Origin: DATCZS01 sp036525795
GTDB lineage: Bacteria; Actinomycetota; Acidimicrobiia; Spongiisociales; ZC4RG35
DNA length: 30,491 nt
Reading direction: 5' to 3'
Assembly (NCBI GenBank): GCA_036525795.1
Contig: DATCZS010000030.1
Coordinates: forward strand, 1 to 30,491
The number at the start of each line of letters is the position of its first letter. Within the stretch, counting starts at the first letter, position 1. Shown here piece after piece: positions 1 through 8,516 of the stretch. Made by a program: the position numbers and the translations under genes. The notes under the pieces were generated by a model that saw nothing but the letters and a program-made list of their open reading frames with translations, did no database searches and was not told where the DNA came from.

Positions 1-1501
1 CCCGGTCGGTCGAACCGGGGGGGCGGTCGCCATCCACGACACCGGTCGCGCCGGCGCGGAGGACGGATCGGGGTCGGTCCTCTACGCAAGCCTCCCGCAG
101 GCGGCGTCGCCCGGAGATCTGTCTGTCACCCGTGAGCTGACGGTCGGCGACCGCCTGTGGAGGGTGACCGTCATCGAGGGGCCCCCCATGCACACCACGG
201 TCGCGATCGAGGGGATCGTATGGCTGACCGGGATCCTCCTCACCCTGGCGTTCGCCCTGACTGCAGCAACCATCCTGAGGAGCCGGGACCGCGCCGCCCG
301 GGCGGCCCGAGACGCGACAGCCGAACTCCGCGAGCAGGCCGTCGAGCTGCGAATCGCCCGGGACGATGCCCTCGCGGCCGACCGCCTGAAGACGACGTTC
401 CTGGCGACAATGAGCCATGAGCTGCGGACGCCACTCAATGCGGTGATCGGGCTGAGCAGTGTGCTGAGCAACGAGGTGTTCGGGCCACTCACCACCAAGC
501 AGGCGGAGTACCTCGAGAGGATCACCACGTCCGGTGATCACCTCCTCCAGCTCATCGACGACGTGCTCTCGCTGGCACGGATCGAAGCAGGAAAGGAAGA
601 CCTGACGCTCACGCCCATGGACCTGGCGCAGGAAGTCTCTTCGGCCGTCGGCCTGCTCCGTGCCCAGGCCGACACAAACGAGATCACGCTGCGCATCGAT
701 CTCCCCTCGGAGCCAATCGTGGTGAGCGCCGATCGTCGGCGACTGCGACAGATCCTGTTGAACCTGGTTTCCAACGCCATCAAGTTCACTCCGACCTCCC
801 GAGAGGTTGGCGTCGACCTGAGGCTCACGGAAGGGGGCGCCGAGATCGCGGTATGGGACCAGGGAATCGGGATCCCGTCCCAAGACCTCGAGCGGATCTT
901 CGAACCCTTCTTTCAGGGCGACTCCGGGCTGTCGCGATCCAATGAGGGAACCGGACTCGGTCTGACGCTGACACGCCGGCTGTGCGAGATGCACGGTGCC
1001 CGGATTCGTGTCGAGAGCTCGGATCGAGGATCCCGATTCGCAATCGACTGGCCGACGGTCGACCAGACCGTTCCTGAGGCACCGCTCGCTCGCAATGCCA
1101 AGCATCGCCCGCCCTGTCTCGCGGGGATGCGGGTGCTCCTGGCGGAAGACAACGAGGCGAACCGGGTTCTTGCCCGGGATCTCCTCGAGTACGCCCGGTG
1201 CGACGTCATCGAGGCCACCGATGGCCGCCAGGCGCTCCACCTGGCGACGCAACGCAAGCCCGATCTCGTTCTCCTCGACATGCAGTTGCCGGAGGTGGAC
1301 GGGATCGGTGTGCTCCGCGCCCTCCGGGCTGATCCGGCGACCGAGCACATCCCCGTGATCTCCGTCACCGCGATGGTCATGGACGAGGACGTCGAGCGAG
1401 CGATGAACACCGGGTGCGACGGCCTTCTCCCCAAGCCGTACACACAGGACGAGTTCTTCTCGGCAATCCTCTCTGTGGTCGGGGACCCCGTCGCCGTGTG
1501 A
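1..1501 (+). CDS. CHASE-type hybrid histidine kinase with C-terminal receiver, 5' end outside window
   Basis: Sensor kinase that should autophosphorylate on His and pass phosphate to its own receiver domain. The frame is open from base 2, so the GTG at 164 is not taken as the start and the gene runs off the left edge. Bases 2-180 read like the end of an extracellular sensor of the CHASE type (ELTVGDRLWRVTVIEGP), followed by one membrane helix near bases 200-285. The HisKA H-box SHELRTPLN has its His at 416-418. The ATPase domain follows with an N-box (LLNLVSNAIKF), G1 (DQGIGIP), F-box (FEPFFQ) and G2 (GTGLGLTL). A receiver domain begins near 1127, with acidic residues in LLAEDNEAN, the acceptor Asp at 1277-1279 (LLDMQLP) and the conserved Lys in LPKPY. 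No output or HPt domain follows, so a separate partner is likely. It converges with atpC; the 150-bp gap shows no clear terminator. The family is secure; the stimulus is unknown. Confidence 0.9.
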   Translation, partial: PVGRTGGAVAIHDTGRAGAEDGSGSVLYASLPQAASPGDLSVTRELTVGDRLWRVTVIEGPPMHTTVAIEGIVWLTGILLTLAFALTAATILRSRDRAARAARDATAELREQAVELRIARDDALAADRLKTTFLATMSHELRTPLNAVIGLSSVLSNEVFGPLTTKQAEYLERITTSGDHLLQLIDDVLSLARIEAGKEDLTLTPMDLAQEVSSAVGLLRAQADTNEITLRIDLPSEPIVVSADRRRLRQILLNLVSNAIKFTPTSREVGVDLRLTEGGAEIAVWDQGIGIPSQDLERIFEPFFQGDSGLSRSNEGTGLGLTLTRRLCEMHGARIRVESSDRGSRFAIDWPTVDQTVPEAPLARNAKHRPPCLAGMRVLLAEDNEANRVLARDLLEYARCDVIEATDGRQALHLATQRKPDLVLLDMQLPEVDGIGVLRALRADPATEHIPVISVTAMVMDEDVERAMNTGCDGLLPKPYTQDEFFSAILSVVGDPVAV

Positions 1502-1652
1502 GGGGCCTCGGCGGGCCGATGCCGGGCCGTCCGATGCCAACCCTCTGAGGCGTGGCCGAGGGCTCGCACGGGCCTCGAACCCACCCGCCGGTGGCGACGA
1601 CAGAACGCGTCAGGACCGGGTCGCACCGCGGCAGCACGGACCCATCGTGTGA

Positions 1653-1979
1653 TCAGTCGGCGTCCGCCGCCTCGGCCTCGAGGGAGCGAGCCAGATTGGC
1701 CGCCGCATCCCGGTCTCCCTGGGAGACCTGCGCTCGATCGGTGAGCAGCGTGACCTGATTGCGAAGCACCTGTAGAAAGCCGCCGTGCACCCCGATGGTC
1801 GTCTTGGACGAGCCATGTTCGACGATGACCGCACCGGTGGTGAGGGCAGCCAGGAGAGGCTCATGGTCGGCGAGGATGCCGATCTCCCCCTCCGTGGTCC
1901 GGGCGACGACGAACTCCGCCTCGCCCGACCACACGGTCGACTCGGGCGACACGACGTCGAGGCGGAAGCTCTTTGCCAT
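1653..1979 (-). CDS. atpC: F1Fo ATP synthase epsilon subunit, short form
   Basis: Central-stalk subunit of F1 that couples gamma and the c-ring and, in many bacteria, inhibits ATP hydrolysis through its C-terminal helices. The 108 residues hold the N-terminal beta-sandwich (from FRLDVVSPESTVWSGEAEFV to about residue 85, including GEIGILADHEPLL and GVHGGFLQV). Only one short helix follows, rich in Ala, Asp and Glu. E. coli epsilon has about 139 residues and a two-helix C-terminal arm, so the second helix appears to be missing. Last gene of the operon; its ATG shares one base with the atpD stop codon (TGATG), which indicates translational coupling. Identity is firm from sequence and position. 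Confidence 0.96.
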   Translation of the reverse strand: MAKSFRLDVVSPESTVWSGEAEFVVARTTEGEIGILADHEPLLAALTTGAVIVEHGSSKTTIGVHGGFLQVLRNQVTLLTDRAQVSQGDRDAAANLARSLEAEAADAD

Positions 1980-3409
1980 CAGGCGGCCGCGCCCTGCTTG
2001 GCGATCTCGTCAGCTTTCTTCTTCACATCGTCCGCTCCGCCGACCATGTAGAACGCCTGCTCGGGGTACTCGTCCATCTCGCCTTCGATGATCGCCTTGA
2101 AGGATGCGATCGACTCCTCCCGAGGCGTGTAGATGCCGGCCTGTCCCGTGAACTTCTCGGCGACGAACATCGGCTGCGCCAGGAACTTCTGAAGACGCCG
2201 GGCACGACCGACGACGAGCTTGTCCTCCTCGCTGAGCTCGTCGATTCCGAGGATGGCGATGATGTCCTGGAGGTCCTTGTAGCGCTGCAGGATGCGCTGC
2301 ACCTCCGAGGCCACGAAGTAGTGCTCCTCACCCACGATCTGCGGATCGAGGGCCCGGCTGGTCGAGTCGAGCGGGTCGACTGCGGGGTAGATGCCGAGGG
2401 CGGTCAATGGACGGGACAGCACCGTGGTGGCATCGAGGTGGGCGAAGGCGGTGTGTGGCGCAGGATCGGTGATGTCGTCCGCCGGCACGTAGATGGCCTG
2501 CAGTGACGTGATCGACTTGCCCTTGAGAGACGTGATGCGCTCCTGGAGGAATCCCATCTCGTCTGCCAGGTTGGGCTGGTATCCCACTTCCGACGGCATC
2601 CGCCCGAGCAGGGTCGAGACCTCGGATCCGGCCTGGGTGAAGCGGAAGATGTTGTCGATGAACAACAGCACGTCCTGGTTCTGGACGTCCCGGAAGTACT
2701 CGGCCATCGTCAGGGCAGACAGGGCCACGCGCAACCGCACACCCGGGGGCTCGTCCATCTGACCGAATACGAGGGCGGTCTTGTCGATGACTTCCGCCTC
2801 CTGCATCTCCAAGAACAGGTCGGTCCCCTCGCGGGTGCGCTCACCGACGCCGGCGAACACCGAGACACCGCCGTGCTGACCGGCGACCCGGTTGATCATC
2901 TCCTGGATCAACACCGTCTTGCCGACGCCCGCGCCTCCGAAGAGTCCGATCTTGCCGCCTTCGAGGTAGGGGCAGATGAGGTCCAACACCTTGATACCGG
3001 TTTCGAACACCTTGCGCTGCGGCTCGACGTCCTCAAATGCAGGAGGCTGGCGATGAATCGGCCAGCGCACACCGGAGAAATCGCCGTCGGGAGCGTCCAG
3101 GGAGTCGCCCCACACGTTGAAGATGTGACCCAGCACCTGGTCTCCCACCGGGACCGAGATCGGACCACCCGTGTTGCGCACCTCGGTGCCGCGGGTCAGT
3201 CCGTCTGTCGGAGCGAGGGCAATGGCGCGCACCGTGTTGTGGCCGACATGCTGAGCGACCTCGGCGAGCACCGTCTTGGTCTCCCCTCCGAGGGTGATGT
3301 CCATCTCCACGGCAAAGAGGATCTCGGGAAGCATGTCGGGCGGGAACTCGGCGTCGACCACCGGGCCCGCCACCTTGACGATCCGACCGCTTGCTCTCTT
3401 GTCAGCCAT
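1979..3409 (-). CDS. atpD: F1Fo ATP synthase beta subunit
   Basis: Catalytic subunit of F1; three copies alternate with alpha and make ATP from ADP and phosphate. The 476-residue length is normal. The P-loop GGAGVGKT is at residues 158-165. The catalytic Glu region GERTREGTDL, the Walker B stretch LLFIDNIFRF and the DELSEED lever (here IDELSEEDKLVV) are all intact. The start is supported by GAGGAG about nine bases upstream. It lies 24 bp after atpG and overlaps atpC by one base. Confidence 0.99.
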   Translation of the reverse strand: MADKRASGRIVKVAGPVVDAEFPPDMLPEILFAVEMDITLGGETKTVLAEVAQHVGHNTVRAIALAPTDGLTRGTEVRNTGGPISVPVGDQVLGHIFNVWGDSLDAPDGDFSGVRWPIHRQPPAFEDVEPQRKVFETGIKVLDLICPYLEGGKIGLFGGAGVGKTVLIQEMINRVAGQHGGVSVFAGVGERTREGTDLFLEMQEAEVIDKTALVFGQMDEPPGVRLRVALSALTMAEYFRDVQNQDVLLFIDNIFRFTQAGSEVSTLLGRMPSEVGYQPNLADEMGFLQERITSLKGKSITSLQAIYVPADDITDPAPHTAFAHLDATTVLSRPLTALGIYPAVDPLDSTSRALDPQIVGEEHYFVASEVQRILQRYKDLQDIIAILGIDELSEEDKLVVGRARRLQKFLAQPMFVAEKFTGQAGIYTPREESIASFKAIIEGEMDEYPEQAFYMVGGADDVKKKADEIAKQGAAA

Positions 3410-3433
3410 GTGTGCTCGCTCCTCGAAGACGGT

Positions 3434-4312
3434 TCATTTTCTCAGTGCTTCCGCCCCGCCGACGATCTCGGTGATGGCGGTGGTGATCTCTGCCTGCCTC
3501 GCCCGGTTGGCCGCCACGGTCAGCACCCGGATCAGCTCCTCGGCATTGTCTGTGGCGGCCTTCATGGCCCTCCTCCGCGCCGAGTGCTCCGACGCCGACG
3601 ATTCGAGCAGCATGTTGAACACGGTCGCTTCCACATACCGTGGCAGCAGCCTGCTGAGAATCCCGGCCGGCGAGGGCTCGTAGCTGTACGACGCAGATGG
3701 CCCTTCCCCGCCGCCATCCGCCTCCGGCGGGGTGATGGGAAGGAGGTTGATCGACCGCGGGATCTGGGTGAGGGCCGACCGATACTCGGTGTAGTACGCC
3801 TCGATGGCGTCGACGTCGCCCGAGGCATAGGCCTCGATGACGACATTGGAAACCGCTCTGGCATCTCCGAATCCCGGGGTGTCTGTGACGCCGAGGTAGA
3901 CCTGTTCGATCCTCCACCCCCGGTATCGGAAGTAGGTCTGGGCCTTCTTCCCGATCACGTACAGCAGCACATCACGGCCCGCCTTGCGGTGGGCGATCAT
4001 CTGGCGCTCGGCCATACGGATGATGTTGGTCGAGTAGGCACCGGCCAGTCCGCGGTCGGCCGAGACCACGAGGATTCCGACCGTGTTGAGCTCGCGGCGT
4101 TCGAGCAACGGGTGGGACACTCCGCCGGCCGCCCCTCCCACATTCGAGATGACCTCGACGAGCTTGCCGGTATACGGCTTCGATGCGTTCACGCGCGCCT
4201 GGGCCTTGGGAATGCGCGAAGCAGCAATGAGCTCCATGGCTCGAGTGATCTTCTTCGTTGCCTCGACGCTCCGGATTCTGCGCCGGGTCTCCCTGAGGTC
4301 TGCGCTCGCCAT
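3434..4312 (-). CDS. atpG: F1Fo ATP synthase gamma subunit
   Basis: Rotor shaft inside the alpha3beta3 head. The 292 residues begin with the conserved helix RETRRRIRSVEATKKITRAM and end with the equally typical RARQAEITTAITEIVGGAEAL, the two halves of the coiled coil. The middle contains the usual SADRGLAGAYSTNII strand. An acidic and Gly/Ser-rich stretch (EADGGGEGPS, about residues 196-205) is a surface insertion of the kind seen in actinobacterial gamma subunits. AGGAG lies three bases before the ATG, a tight spacing. It lies between atpA (17 bp gap) and atpD (24 bp gap). Confidence 0.98.
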   Translation of the reverse strand: MASADLRETRRRIRSVEATKKITRAMELIAASRIPKAQARVNASKPYTGKLVEVISNVGGAAGGVSHPLLERRELNTVGILVVSADRGLAGAYSTNIIRMAERQMIAHRKAGRDVLLYVIGKKAQTYFRYRGWRIEQVYLGVTDTPGFGDARAVSNVVIEAYASGDVDAIEAYYTEYRSALTQIPRSINLLPITPPEADGGGEGPSASYSYEPSPAGILSRLLPRYVEATVFNMLLESSASEHSARRRAMKAATDNAEELIRVLTVAANRARQAEITTAITEIVGGAEALRK

Positions 4313-4329
4313 GTGCTCCTACTCGCCCC

Positions 4330-5871
4330 TCAGTCCGCGCTCGCAGTGACCTCGAAGGTCTCCGTGAACGCGCGGATCGCTGCAAGGACCGCGTCCTCGT
4401 CGCCGAGTTCACCGGTTGCACGAATGTGCTCGAGGAGGCCGGAGTGACGGGTACGCATGAAATCGAGCAGACCTCGCTCGAAACGGCGCACATCGCCAAC
4501 GGGGATGCGGTCCATGTGCCCCTCGGTCACTGCATAGATCGACACCACCTGCTCCTCGACCGGTACCGGCTGGAACTGGGGCTGCTTCAGGACCTCGACG
4601 ACGCGGCGCCCTCGCTCCAACTGGGCGAGCGAGGCGGCATCGAGCTCCGAGCCGAACTCGGCGAACGCCGCCAGCTCACGGAACTGCGCCAGGTTGAGGC
4701 GAAGCGGCCCGGCGATCTTCTTCATCGCCTTCACCTGTGCTGCACCGCCGACCCGGGACACCGAGGTGCCGGCATTGATGGCCGGCCGGATGCCCTGATA
4801 GAACAGATCGGTCTCGAGGAACACCTGGCCGTCGGTGATCGAGATCACGTTGGTCGGGATGTAGGCGGAGATGTCGCTGGCCTTGGTCTCGATCACCGGG
4901 AGCCCGGTCATGGACCCTGCGCCGAGTTCGTCGGACATCTTGGCGCAGCGCTCGAGCAGGCGGCTGTGCAGGTAGAAGACGTCGCCGGGGTAGGCCTCAC
5001 GTCCGGGGGGACGCCGGAGGAGCAGCGAGATCTCCCGATAGGCAACGGCCTGCTTGGAGAGGTCGTCGAACATCACGAGGGCGTGCTGGCCCTTGTACAT
5101 CCAGTACTGGCCGATCGCCGACCCGGCGTACGGGGCGTACATCTGCAGGGCGGGAGCGGCTGAAGCCGGAGCGTTCACAACCACCGTGTAATCCATGGCC
5201 CCGTGCTCGGTGAGCACATCCACCACCTCGGCCACCGTCGACGCCTTCTGGCCGATGGCCACGTAGATGCACTTCACCTCTTGATCGGTGCCCTGATGCC
5301 GCTTCTGGTTGATGATGGTGTCGACCAACAGAGCCGTCTTGCCGGTCTGGCGGTCGCCGATGATCAGCTGTCGCTGCCCGCGACCGATCGGCGTCATCGA
5401 GTCGATGGCCTTGATACCGGTCTGCAGGGGCTCGTGGACGGGCTTGCGCTGCACGACCGACGGCGCCTGGGTCTCGAGGAGGCGCCGTTCCGTCGTGGCG
5501 ATCGGACCCTTGCCGTCGATCGGACTGCCGAGCGGGTCGATGACGCGGCCGAGCATGGCGTCGCCCACCGGTACCGAGAGCACGTTTCCGGTCTGCTTGA
5601 CAGGATCACCTTCCTGGACATGGGACGCCTCGCCCAGGATCACGACCCCGAGGTCTTCCGGATCGATGTTCAGGGTGACCCCGATCAGCCCGCCCGGAAA
5701 CTCGAGCAGCTCCGACGCCATCACATTGGGAAGACCCCTGACCCGGGCGACACCGTCGGCGATCGAGGTGACGTAGCCGACGGTTTCCTGGGTGAGTCCC
5801 GCCGACCAGCCCTCGAGGTTCTTCCGCAGGGCGGCCGTGATGTCCTGGGGGGAGATGGTGATTTCTGCCAT
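4330..5871 (-). CDS. atpA: F1Fo ATP synthase alpha subunit
   Basis: Non-catalytic nucleotide-binding subunit of the F1 hexamer. The 513 residues are the usual length. The N-terminal beta-barrel is followed by the P-loop GDRQTGKT at residues 172-179. The conserved LLRRPPGREAYPGDVFYLHSR-type segment and the SVSRVGG motif carrying the arginine finger region are both present. The start ATG follows an AAGGA-type ribosome site, and the atpH stop codon (TAG) lies just upstream, leaving an 8-bp gap. Confidence 0.99.
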   Translation of the reverse strand: MAEITISPQDITAALRKNLEGWSAGLTQETVGYVTSIADGVARVRGLPNVMASELLEFPGGLIGVTLNIDPEDLGVVILGEASHVQEGDPVKQTGNVLSVPVGDAMLGRVIDPLGSPIDGKGPIATTERRLLETQAPSVVQRKPVHEPLQTGIKAIDSMTPIGRGQRQLIIGDRQTGKTALLVDTIINQKRHQGTDQEVKCIYVAIGQKASTVAEVVDVLTEHGAMDYTVVVNAPASAAPALQMYAPYAGSAIGQYWMYKGQHALVMFDDLSKQAVAYREISLLLRRPPGREAYPGDVFYLHSRLLERCAKMSDELGAGSMTGLPVIETKASDISAYIPTNVISITDGQVFLETDLFYQGIRPAINAGTSVSRVGGAAQVKAMKKIAGPLRLNLAQFRELAAFAEFGSELDAASLAQLERGRRVVEVLKQPQFQPVPVEEQVVSIYAVTEGHMDRIPVGDVRRFERGLLDFMRTRHSGLLEHIRATGELGDEDAVLAAIRAFTETFEVTASAD

Positions 5872-5879
5872 GGTCCTTC

Positions 5880-6413
5880 CTAGCGGGTCTGCAGCGCCTG
5901 GCGCAACGACGAAAGCCGACGGGCGATCGAACCGTCGATGACGGTGTCGCCCACCCGTGCCACGATTCCTCCGAGCACGGCGGGGTCTACGACGGTTCGA
6001 ACCTCGACGTGCCGGCCCAGCTTCTTCGAAAGCGCTGCTGCCAGCCGACCCACGGTCTCCTCGTCGAGCTCTATGGCGGAACGGATCTCGGCCAATGCCT
6101 TGCCTTCGGAAGCGGCCGATCGGGCGGACAGCCGCTCGGCGATCGCGGCCAGATCGGCCGCCCTGCCCTGGCTCACGACGAGGCCGACCAGATTCGCCGT
6201 CAACTCCAACGCCCGACCACCCACGAGATCGTCCACGATGGACTGCTTACGGTCGGACGGGAGCCGCGGGTCGGTCAGTGCCTCCCTCAGCTCGGGGGAA
6301 CGGTCGATGGCGCGGGCGACGGCATAGAACTCCGGTTCCACCCGGGCCAGCTGGCCCTCGGCCTGCGCCATCTCGAAGACGGCATTGGCGTATCCGTCGA
6401 TGCGATCGGCCAC
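5880..6413 (-). CDS. atpH: F1Fo ATP synthase delta subunit
   Basis: Peripheral-stalk subunit (OSCP equivalent) that ties the top of F1 to the b subunits. The 177 residues show the N-terminal helical bundle beginning RIDGYANAVFEMAQAEG and the conserved C-terminal signature with DPAVLGGIVARVGDTVIDGS, which ends in SLRQAL. The start is GTG, directly abutting the TAA of atpF with no spacer, which implies re-initiation by the same ribosome. This actinobacterium keeps delta and b as separate genes; mycobacteria have a fused b-delta protein. Confidence 0.97.
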   Translation of the reverse strand: MADRIDGYANAVFEMAQAEGQLARVEPEFYAVARAIDRSPELREALTDPRLPSDRKQSIVDDLVGGRALELTANLVGLVVSQGRAADLAAIAERLSARSAASEGKALAEIRSAIELDEETVGRLAAALSKKLGRHVEVRTVVDPAVLGGIVARVGDTVIDGSIARRLSSLRQALQTR

Positions 6414-6968
6414 TTACTTCTCCAGCTCCGCGATGTAGCGGTCTACGAGTCCCAGCTGCGCCTGGCGGTCGAGGCTTCCGCCGACCACCTTCTCGGCCAG
6501 GTCGATCGAAAGGTTGGCCACCTCGGTGCGTGCATCCGCCATCACCCGAGCGCGCTCCGCCCCGGCGTCCTGCCGGGCCTTGGCGACGATCTGCTCGGCC
6601 TCGGCGGAGGCCTTGGCGATGATGTCCGCCCTCAGCGACTCGGCTTCCGTCCGCGCCGCCTCGATGATCTCGTTCTCTTTGCTCCTGGCCCCGGCGAGCT
6701 GAGCCCGATAGTCGGCCAGCAATCCTTCCGCCTCTGCCTTCGCCTTCTCGGCATCCGCCAGCTGGCCTCCGATGGCCCGCTGCCGGTCTTCCAGCGACTT
6801 GTTGATGGCCGGTACGGCCCAGCGCCAGATGAAGAAGAAGACGATGGCGAAGGCGATGATGCCGGCGATCAGCTCCGGGGTGGCGGGCAGCAGGAGATCG
6901 AGACCCCCTCCACCCTCCTCGGCATGCTCTTCGGCCGCGAGGACCAACGTCTGCGCCAATGCAAACAT
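6414..6968 (-). CDS. atpF: F1Fo ATP synthase b subunit
   Basis: Peripheral-stalk subunit: one N-terminal membrane helix and a long cytoplasmic coiled coil. The chosen ATG (codon 6966-6968) gives 184 residues. It starts 4 bp after the atpE stop codon; a longer upstream frame merely antisenses or shadows atpE in another phase. Residues 1-25 are a short periplasmic segment rich in Glu and Gly. The helix PELIAGIIAFAIVFFFIWRW follows, then AVPAINKSLEDRQRAIGGQL and a helix of the Ala/Glu/Lys/Arg type to the end. The length and the ADAEKAKAEAEGLLADY pattern are typical for b. Confidence 0.97.
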   Translation of the reverse strand: MFALAQTLVLAAEEHAEEGGGGLDLLLPATPELIAGIIAFAIVFFFIWRWAVPAINKSLEDRQRAIGGQLADAEKAKAEAEGLLADYRAQLAGARSKENEIIEAARTEAESLRADIIAKASAEAEQIVAKARQDAGAERARVMADARTEVANLSIDLAEKVVGGSLDRQAQLGLVDRYIAELEK

Positions 6969-6972
6969 CAGG

Positions 6973-7239
6973 TCAGCCGCCCAGGAAGAAGAGCACGAAG
7001 CCGATGAGGGCGAGCGCCTCGGTGAAGGCGATGCCCAGGAACATGGTGGTCCGCACCATGCCGGCGGCCTCCGGCTGGCGTGCCATCGCCTGCACGGCGT
7101 TTCCGGCAACGAGGCCCACACCGATTCCGGGGCCGATGGCGGCGAGGCCGTAGCCGATGGTGTTGAGGCTGCCGGTGATGCCGGTGGACTCCTGCGCGAG
7201 CACCATGGCGGCATTCAGTACGGCGAGTACTGCGTCCAT
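6973..7239 (-). CDS. atpE: F1Fo ATP synthase c subunit (proton type)
   Basis: Monomer of the membrane rotor ring; two helices joined by a polar loop. The 88 residues contain the Gly-rich first helix (GLAAIGPGIGVGLVAG), the loop RQP at residues 55-57 and the ion-binding carboxylate Glu74 in FTEALALIGF. The residues after the Glu are Ala-Leu, not the Ser-Thr pattern of sodium-binding rings, so the ring should carry protons. A purine-rich ribosome site (GGAACGGAGAGAG) precedes the ATG. About 45 bp separate it from atpB. Confidence 0.98.
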   Translation of the reverse strand: MDAVLAVLNAAMVLAQESTGITGSLNTIGYGLAAIGPGIGVGLVAGNAVQAMARQPEAAGMVRTTMFLGIAFTEALALIGFVLFFLGG

Positions 7240-7284
7240 CTCTCTCCGTTCCTTTCTCTCTCGTGGGTTGTGTAGAGACCTAGA

Positions 7285-8100
7285 TCAATGCTCGGGGTGA
7301 ACCGACGTCTGGATGTAGACCGCAGACAGCAGGGTGAAGATGTACGCCTGAACCACTGCCACGATCAACTCGAACACGAAGATGCCCAGCCCGAATGCGA
7401 ACCACGCTGGACCGGCGAGTCCCTTCAGGCCGATCTCGCCGAAGTTGACGAAGAGGTTCGACGTGAAGACCCATCCGGTGACCAGGAGCAGCGACAGCAT
7501 CACGTGGCCGGCAACCATGTTGGCGAAGAGCCGGACGGCGAGCGAGAACGGCCGAATGAAGAAGACCGAGAAGAACTCGATCAGGCCGACCAGCGGCCGC
7601 ATCGCCACGGGAACCGAGTGGGGCCACACGATGTCTCCGAAGTAGCGCAAACCATTCTTGGCGAAGCCGACCCCCACGAAGATCAGGTAGGTCACGAGCG
7701 CCAGGAACAACGGGATGGCCATGCGCGAGGTGATCGGGAAGTTGACCAGCGGCGTCACCTCGAAGAAGTTCCCCACGAGGATGAAGAGGAAGATCGAAAG
7801 AAGGTAGGGGAAGTACTTGACTCCCTCCGGGCCGATGATGCCGATCGCGATGTCGTTTCGCACCATTCCGACCAGGCTCTCCATCGCAGCCTGGAACTTG
7901 CCGGGAATCAGGCTGGGCCGCCGGAATGCGAAGTAGAGCAGGCCGACGACGATGAACGCTGCGAGGAACATGAGGATGACGGTGCGATTGACCTGTCCGA
8001 AGACGGGGTCGAACACGAACAGCTCCGTCACGCTCTTCGGAGCGCACACCGGCTGATTGACGAAGTCGCACTCCTCAATCGCAAGGATCAGCTGGTCCAA
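7285..8100 (-). CDS. atpB: F1Fo ATP synthase a subunit, TTG start
   Basis: Stator membrane subunit forming the proton half-channels against the c-ring. The 271 residues give the expected multi-helix protein. The essential Arg is Arg190 in SLAVRLFANMVAGH, and the C-terminal helix pattern ELIVAVVQAYIFTLLSAVYI is typical. No ATG is available in a sensible place. TTG at 8098-8100 is preceded by AGAAAGGGA about seven bases upstream and gives a protein that begins MDQLILAIEEC. The start lies inside the end of atpI, a 13-nt overlap in a different frame. A Cys pair near residues 11 and 19 in the external N-terminus is unusual. Confidence 0.95.
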   Translation of the reverse strand: MDQLILAIEECDFVNQPVCAPKSVTELFVFDPVFGQVNRTVILMFLAAFIVVGLLYFAFRRPSLIPGKFQAAMESLVGMVRNDIAIGIIGPEGVKYFPYLLSIFLFILVGNFFEVTPLVNFPITSRMAIPLFLALVTYLIFVGVGFAKNGLRYFGDIVWPHSVPVAMRPLVGLIEFFSVFFIRPFSLAVRLFANMVAGHVMLSLLLVTGWVFTSNLFVNFGEIGLKGLAGPAWFAFGLGIFVFELIVAVVQAYIFTLLSAVYIQTSVHPEH

Positions 8101-8516
8101 TCCAAATCCCTTTCTCTTCCGCGGGCAACCGCCACCGATTCGAGGATGAGCAGCACCATATACGTGACGATGGTGGAGATCCCAAACGCCAGGCGATCGA
8201 CGTCGACGACCGTCGCGATCAACAGCATGGTGACGACAATCAAGCCCAGTCGGAGGAAGAACCCGAACAGGGCGGCAGCGTGATACATCGCGAGCGAGAT
8301 TCGAATCGCCAGCGACAGCATCGCCCCGGCGAGGAGGAAGTTGCCGACGACCACCGCCACACCGAGCAGAGCTCCGATCGCGCCGTCAAAGCCTCGAAAC
8401 GCCGCGAACGCGAGCACCACGACGGGAGCGACCCAGATGGCCCTCCGCACGGTGTGCCGGGCGATCACCGACTCGACGGCGGTCGAGCCCTTCACCTCAT
8501 GCGAGGTGGCGCTCAC
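8088..8516 (-). CDS. atpI: ATP synthase accessory membrane protein, AtpI-like
   Basis: Small membrane protein of the ATP synthase I group, thought to help assemble or stabilise the c-ring; not part of the finished enzyme. The chosen start is GTG at 8514-8516, which overlaps the TGA of the upstream gene by four bases (GTGA) and gives 142 residues. A longer reading adds 35 residues that antagonise atpZ coding sequence and lack a ribosome site. Four hydrophobic segments are visible: WVAPVVVLAFAAF, the Gly/Ala/Val-rich helix from IGALLGVAVVVGNFL, LRLGLIVVTMLLIATVV and TIVTYMVLLILESVAVA. Family assignment rests on position, size and helix pattern. Confidence 0.8.
   Translation of the reverse strand: MSATSHEVKGSTAVESVIARHTVRRAIWVAPVVVLAFAAFRGFDGAIGALLGVAVVVGNFLLAGAMLSLAIRISLAMYHAAALFGFFLRLGLIVVTMLLIATVVDVDRLAFGISTIVTYMVLLILESVAVARGRERDLDWTS

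Noticed and set aside
1560..1640. A tRNA-like T-arm (GGGTTCGAGGCCC on the minus strand)
   Set aside because: No matching acceptor, D or anticodon stems could be folded around it.
2873..4447. A long open frame (over 500 codons) on the plus strand, opposite atpD and atpG
   Set aside because: It is antisense to two clear genes. Its His/Arg/Asp/Gly-rich translation matches no family, as expected of GC-rich third-position bias.
7280..8071. A minus-strand frame overlapping atpB in another phase
   Set aside because: The a-subunit reading with Arg190 is certain; the alternative is Arg/Gly-rich noise.
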